Part shown: piece by piece, positions 5,742 to 7,361 of the stretch
How the letters are laid out: each line of letters opens with the position of its first letter
Numbering within the stretch: the first letter of the stretch is position 1
From: Candidatus Krumholzibacteriia bacterium
GTDB lineage: Bacteria; Krumholzibacteriota; Krumholzibacteriia; Krumholzibacteriales; Krumholzibacteriaceae
Assembly (NCBI GenBank): GCA_028706585.1
Contig: JAQTVX010000100.1
Span: 1-7,361 of the forward strand
Direction: 5' to 3'
DNA length: 7,361 nucleotides
Made by a program: the position numbers and the translations under genes
Notes under the pieces: generated by a model
The model's input: only the letters and a program-made list of their open reading frames with translations
Database searches by the model: none
What the model was told of the DNA's origin: nothing

Positions 5742-6968
5742 GGAGAAGACGACGTATCTGGGCCTGAAAATCAGCCGTTGGCGCCCACGGCAACGCTCGT
5801 GAGCCATACGGCCTGCAAGAGCTCCGGAGACCTCGCAGCGTCCCTTTCGGCCCCTGGCTCCGCCGCGGCGGCCATGGACTGCGTCGAGTTCCGCGTGCAG
5901 GGCGGCGACACCCTATTCATCGAGCACGTGAATGCCGCGTTCAATTGCTGCCCCGGAGAGCTCACAGCCGACGTCACGATCAGCAATGACACCATACGGA
6001 TCGTCGAGCGCGAATCCGCGGCGCAGTGCCTATGTCTCTGTCTCTACGACCTCACCATCCGCATCGACAACCTCCGGGCCGGAACCTATACGTTCGAATT
6101 CGCCGAGCCCTACGCTAGCGGGACGGACGAGCCTCTCGCATTCACCGCGAATCTCGCCGCTGCCCCCTCCGACACTTTCTGCGTCGAGCGGAACGATTAT
6201 CCATGGAACACGGGGGGCGAGAGCGGGCCGGTCGGCGTGCTCGTCTCCCACACGGACTGCCACGGCGAAGCGCTCGCCTCGAGCGCCAACGGCGTGCCGA
6301 CCGACATGTCCTGCATCGAATGGAGGTACGGCGCGGACGAAGTCCTCGCGCTCACGCACGTCAACGCCGCCTTCAACTGCTGCCCCGGTGAGATCACGGC
6401 GGATATCACCATAGCCAACGGCACGATCACCATCGTGGAGCACGAGGAGCGATCGCTGTGCGATTGCAGCTGCCTCTACGATCTCGAGTTCGAGATCTCG
6501 AACCTGGAGCCCGGCACGTACGCGATCAAGATCGTAGAGCCGTACGTGGGGGCGGGGGATAAACGGCTGGAATTCTCCATCGATCTCGCGGCCAACCCGG
6601 CTGGAGCGGTATGCGCGTATCGAGCGAATTATCCATGGTTGTACTCGAGCACGATTGATGACGACAAGGCAGCCCTGGATGCCATGCGTGCGAAGATCAT
6701 CGATTTTATCGCAACGCCTTCGTGCGATGGCGGCGCCGACTGCCGCTATATAGGCGCGGGGGCCAAACCCTGCGGCGGCCCCTGGGAGTATCTGATCTAC
6801 TCGATCGGGACGGTCGACGAGGACTCCCTGGAGTTCGACGTATCCCTTTACAACGAGCTTTATAGAGGCTTCAACCGCCGCTACAATCTCGGCTCGACTT
6901 GCGACGTTCCGGCGCCTCCCGATCTCGGCTGCGTCGAGGGGATCTGCACCGACCTGAAGGGGAAGTAG
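5646..6968 (+). CDS. Exported Cys-rich protein with two tandem 8-Cys domains, probable lipoprotein
   Basis: A 440-residue protein I cannot name. The N-terminus has basic residues, a Tat-like TRRAAL (10-15), a hydrophobic run (13-28) and SLTPGC ending at Cys32, an imperfect lipobox. It then reads GEDDVSGPENQP, a typical flexible linker after lipidation. Two homologous domains follow (about 50-187 and 198-331). Each has LVSHT-C, a DC/SC followed by [VI]E, HVNAAFNCCPGE, a CXCXC-LYDL element, a GTY strand, an EPY and C-X(5)-YPW. Cysteines at 57, 79, 101, 102, 128, 130, 132 and 179 match 205, 223, 245, 246, 272, 274, 276 and 323. A third region (about 336-440) is unrelated in sequence, with DCRYIGAGAKPCGGPWEYLIYS and six further Cys. 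I recall similar NCCP and KPCGGPW motifs in uncharacterised secreted proteins of FCB-type bacteria. The many even-numbered Cys suggest disulfides or metal binding outside the cytoplasm. The ribosome binding site is weak (GGGG at 5634-5637). Function unknown. Confidence 0.88.
   Translation: MHGNERKHLTRRAALAAPLMVAFAFVSLTPGCGEDDVSGPENQPLAPTATLVSHTACKSSGDLAASLSAPGSAAAAMDCVEFRVQGGDTLFIEHVNAAFNCCPGELTADVTISNDTIRIVERESAAQCLCLCLYDLTIRIDNLRAGTYTFEFAEPYASGTDEPLAFTANLAAAPSDTFCVERNDYPWNTGGESGPVGVLVSHTDCHGEALASSANGVPTDMSCIEWRYGADEVLALTHVNAAFNCCPGEITADITIANGTITIVEHEERSLCDCSCLYDLEFEISNLEPGTYAIKIVEPYVGAGDKRLEFSIDLAANPAGAVCAYRANYPWLYSSTIDDDKAALDAMRAKIIDFIATPSCDGGADCRYIGAGAKPCGGPWEYLIYSIGTVDEDSLEFDVSLYNELYRGFNRRYNLGSTCDVPAPPDLGCVEGICTDLKGK
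5793..6206 (+). repeat. First copy of the tandem 8-Cys domain (coding)
   Basis: Residues about 50-187. Ordered landmarks are LVSHTAC, MDCVEF, HVNAAFNCCPGEL, CLCLCLYDL, LRAGTYTFEF, EPY and FCVERNDYPW. Aligned with the second copy, 23 of 29 residues are identical from HVNAAFNCC to IVE plus one. The DNA differs at many third positions (for example AATTGCTGC versus AACTGCTGC), so the duplication is old and held by selection on protein sequence. Confidence 0.85.
6237..6638 (+). repeat. Second copy of the tandem 8-Cys domain (coding)
   Basis: Residues about 198-331. Landmarks are LVSHTDC, MSCIEW, HVNAAFNCCPGEI, CDCSCLYDL, LEPGTYAIKI, EPY and VCAYRANYPW. From the second cysteine on, each Cys lies exactly 144 residues after its partner in the first copy. 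The only length change is four residues lost between the first and second Cys. The two copies are joined by a short Gly/Ser-containing linker (188-196). Confidence 0.85.
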
Positions 6969-6985
6969 CGGGAAGCCATTCCGCT
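6967..6985 (+). terminator. Hairpin overlapping the stop codon of the Cys-rich gene
   Basis: Left arm AGCGGGAA and right arm TTCCGCT pair over seven base pairs with one bulged G, closing a GCCA loop. It starts within the TAG stop codon. No T tract follows, so it may stabilise the 3' end or slow the polymerase rather than act as a textbook intrinsic terminator. Confidence 0.3.
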
Positions 6986-7033
6986 GCTCGCGCACAGGCA
7001 AGCGCAATTCAATATTAATGTTACGCCGATCCT

Positions 7034-7056
7034 ACGGGAGACTGCCCGTTCGTTTT
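7034..7056 (+). terminator. Candidate intrinsic terminator downstream of the Cys-rich gene
   Basis: ACGGG (7034-7038) pairs with CCCGT (7045-7049) around a 6-nt AGACTG loop, followed by a T-rich stretch TCGTTTT. The stem is short at 5 bp, but the U tract and the place between two separate genes make it the best terminator candidate in the window. Confidence 0.4.
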
Positions 7057-7059
7057 ATA

Positions 7060-7088
7060 TGGACAGTGGGCGGCAAATTTCATATCAA
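7060..7088 (+). promoter_or_regulatory. Candidate promoter for the ammonia-lyase gene
   Basis: TGGACA (7060-7065, 5 of 6 to TTGACA) is followed after 17 nt by TATCAA (7083-7088, 4 of 6 to TATAAT), within a relatively AT-rich stretch. A start near 7095 would give a leader of about 60 nt that contains the hairpin described next. The geometry matches the other proposed promoter in the window (17-nt spacer and a -10 beginning TATC). Confidence 0.35.
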
Positions 7089-7096
7089 TAACAGTA

Positions 7097-7143
7097 CCGT
7101 CTCGAACGATTCCCGCGACGGCACAACAGGCGATATTCCGGAA
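7097..7143 (+). promoter_or_regulatory. Leader hairpin and 8-bp palindrome before the ammonia-lyase gene
   Basis: CCGTC (7097-7101) pairs with GACGG (7117-7121). After one mismatch the stem continues with CG (7103-7104) against CG (7114-7115). Between this and the ribosome binding site is the perfect palindrome TTCCGGAA (7136-7143). Either could be an operator or a leader structure controlling translation, but both could also arise by chance in GC-rich DNA. I do not recognise a known riboswitch or HutP-type element. Confidence 0.2.
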
Positions 7144-7157
7144 CCAGGGAGGTTGCT

Positions 7158-7361
7158 TTGGCTATCATTATCGACGGCGGCGGCTTGACGATAGAGAGGC
7201 TCGAACGGATCGCGCGACACGGAGAAAAGGTGGAGCTCGCCCACGCGGCGATCGAGCGCATGAAGACCTGCCGGGAGATGCTGGAGAAGAAGATCAAGGC
7301 GCATGAGATCATGTACGGCGTCAACACGGGGATAGGCGAATTCTCCGAGGTCGTTCTGAAC
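7158..7361 (+). CDS. Histidine/aromatic amino acid ammonia-lyase family protein (3' partial)
   Basis: The start is TTG, preceded by a strong AGGGAGG site (7146-7152) with 5-nt spacing. The frame upstream is closed by TAA at 7089-7091, and no other ATG, GTG or TTG codon lies between, so TTG is the only credible start. The visible 68 residues read MAIIIDGGGLTIERLERIAR, a helical Lys/Glu-rich stretch, and then IMYGVNTGIGEFSEVVLN. YGVNTG is the N-terminal signature of the MIO-dependent lyase family (HutH, phenylalanine and tyrosine ammonia-lyases, aminomutases). Its Tyr53 falls where the catalytic Tyr53 of Pseudomonas HutH lies, which also supports the start. The family removes ammonia from histidine or aromatic amino acids in the cytoplasm using a cofactor made from an Ala-Ser-Gly triad. 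That triad and the substrate-selectivity residues lie beyond the window, so histidine versus tyrosine/phenylalanine cannot be decided. GIGEFSEVVL differs from the GFG-L-S pattern common in true HutH. Confidence 0.87.
   Translation, partial: MAIIIDGGGLTIERLERIARHGEKVELAHAAIERMKTCREMLEKKIKAHEIMYGVNTGIGEFSEVVLN

Noticed and set aside
6030..7007. A 325-codon minus-strand open frame opposite the Cys-rich protein gene
   Set aside because: The plus strand shows a constrained protein repeat with synonymous divergence, which identifies the real coding strand. The antisense product has no motifs.
5609..7018. TTAATATTG at 5609-5617 and its inverse CAATATTAA at 7010-7018 flank the Cys-rich gene
   Set aside because: A 9-nt AT-only inverted match between two AT-rich gaps is easily due to chance. 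There are no target-site duplications or recombinase gene to suggest a mobile unit.

Overview
The window is GC-rich bacterial DNA with densely packed plus-strand genes. It carries four convincing genes and the start of a fifth. Nothing in it looks mobile: I see no tRNA, rRNA, IS element, integrase, phage gene or CRISPR array. The gene content (a bacterial tricorn protease, an OPT peptide transporter and a Cys-rich lipoprotein-like protein with a C-terminal KPCGGPW motif) fits a Gram-negative lineage, perhaps of the FCB group or a related uncultured phylum (Eisenbacteria, Zixibacteria or Latescibacteria type). That placement is inference from family distribution as I remember it; no marker gene is present.

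Positions 2-4653 pair a tricorn-like S41 peptidase, cut at its 5' end by the window edge, with an OPT-family transporter that starts 11 nt after its stop. A radical SAM protein (4661-5536) follows after only 7 nt, so the three are probably co-transcribed. The first two make a coherent peptide-scavenging unit: tricorn cuts oligopeptides into short peptides and the OPT carrier imports short peptides (or metal-peptide/siderophore-like compounds in some OPT branches). The radical SAM enzyme has the noncanonical CX4CX2C cluster motif, and its link to peptide metabolism is unexplained.

A 109-nt gap (5537-5645) holds a GC-rich hairpin and a plausible sigma70-type promoter. It leads into a 440-residue exported protein (5646-6968). 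This protein has a Tat-like/lipoprotein-like N-terminus, two tandem copies of an 8-cysteine domain whose cysteines are spaced exactly 144 residues apart at seven of eight positions, and a separate six-cysteine C-terminal domain. I know of no assigned function for it, and it is the most interesting item here.

A 189-nt gap (6969-7157) carries two hairpins, a possible promoter and a leader hairpin. A TTG-started gene of the histidine/aromatic amino acid ammonia-lyase family then begins at 7158 and runs off the window. Its visible 68 residues reach the catalytic-Tyr motif YGVNTG.
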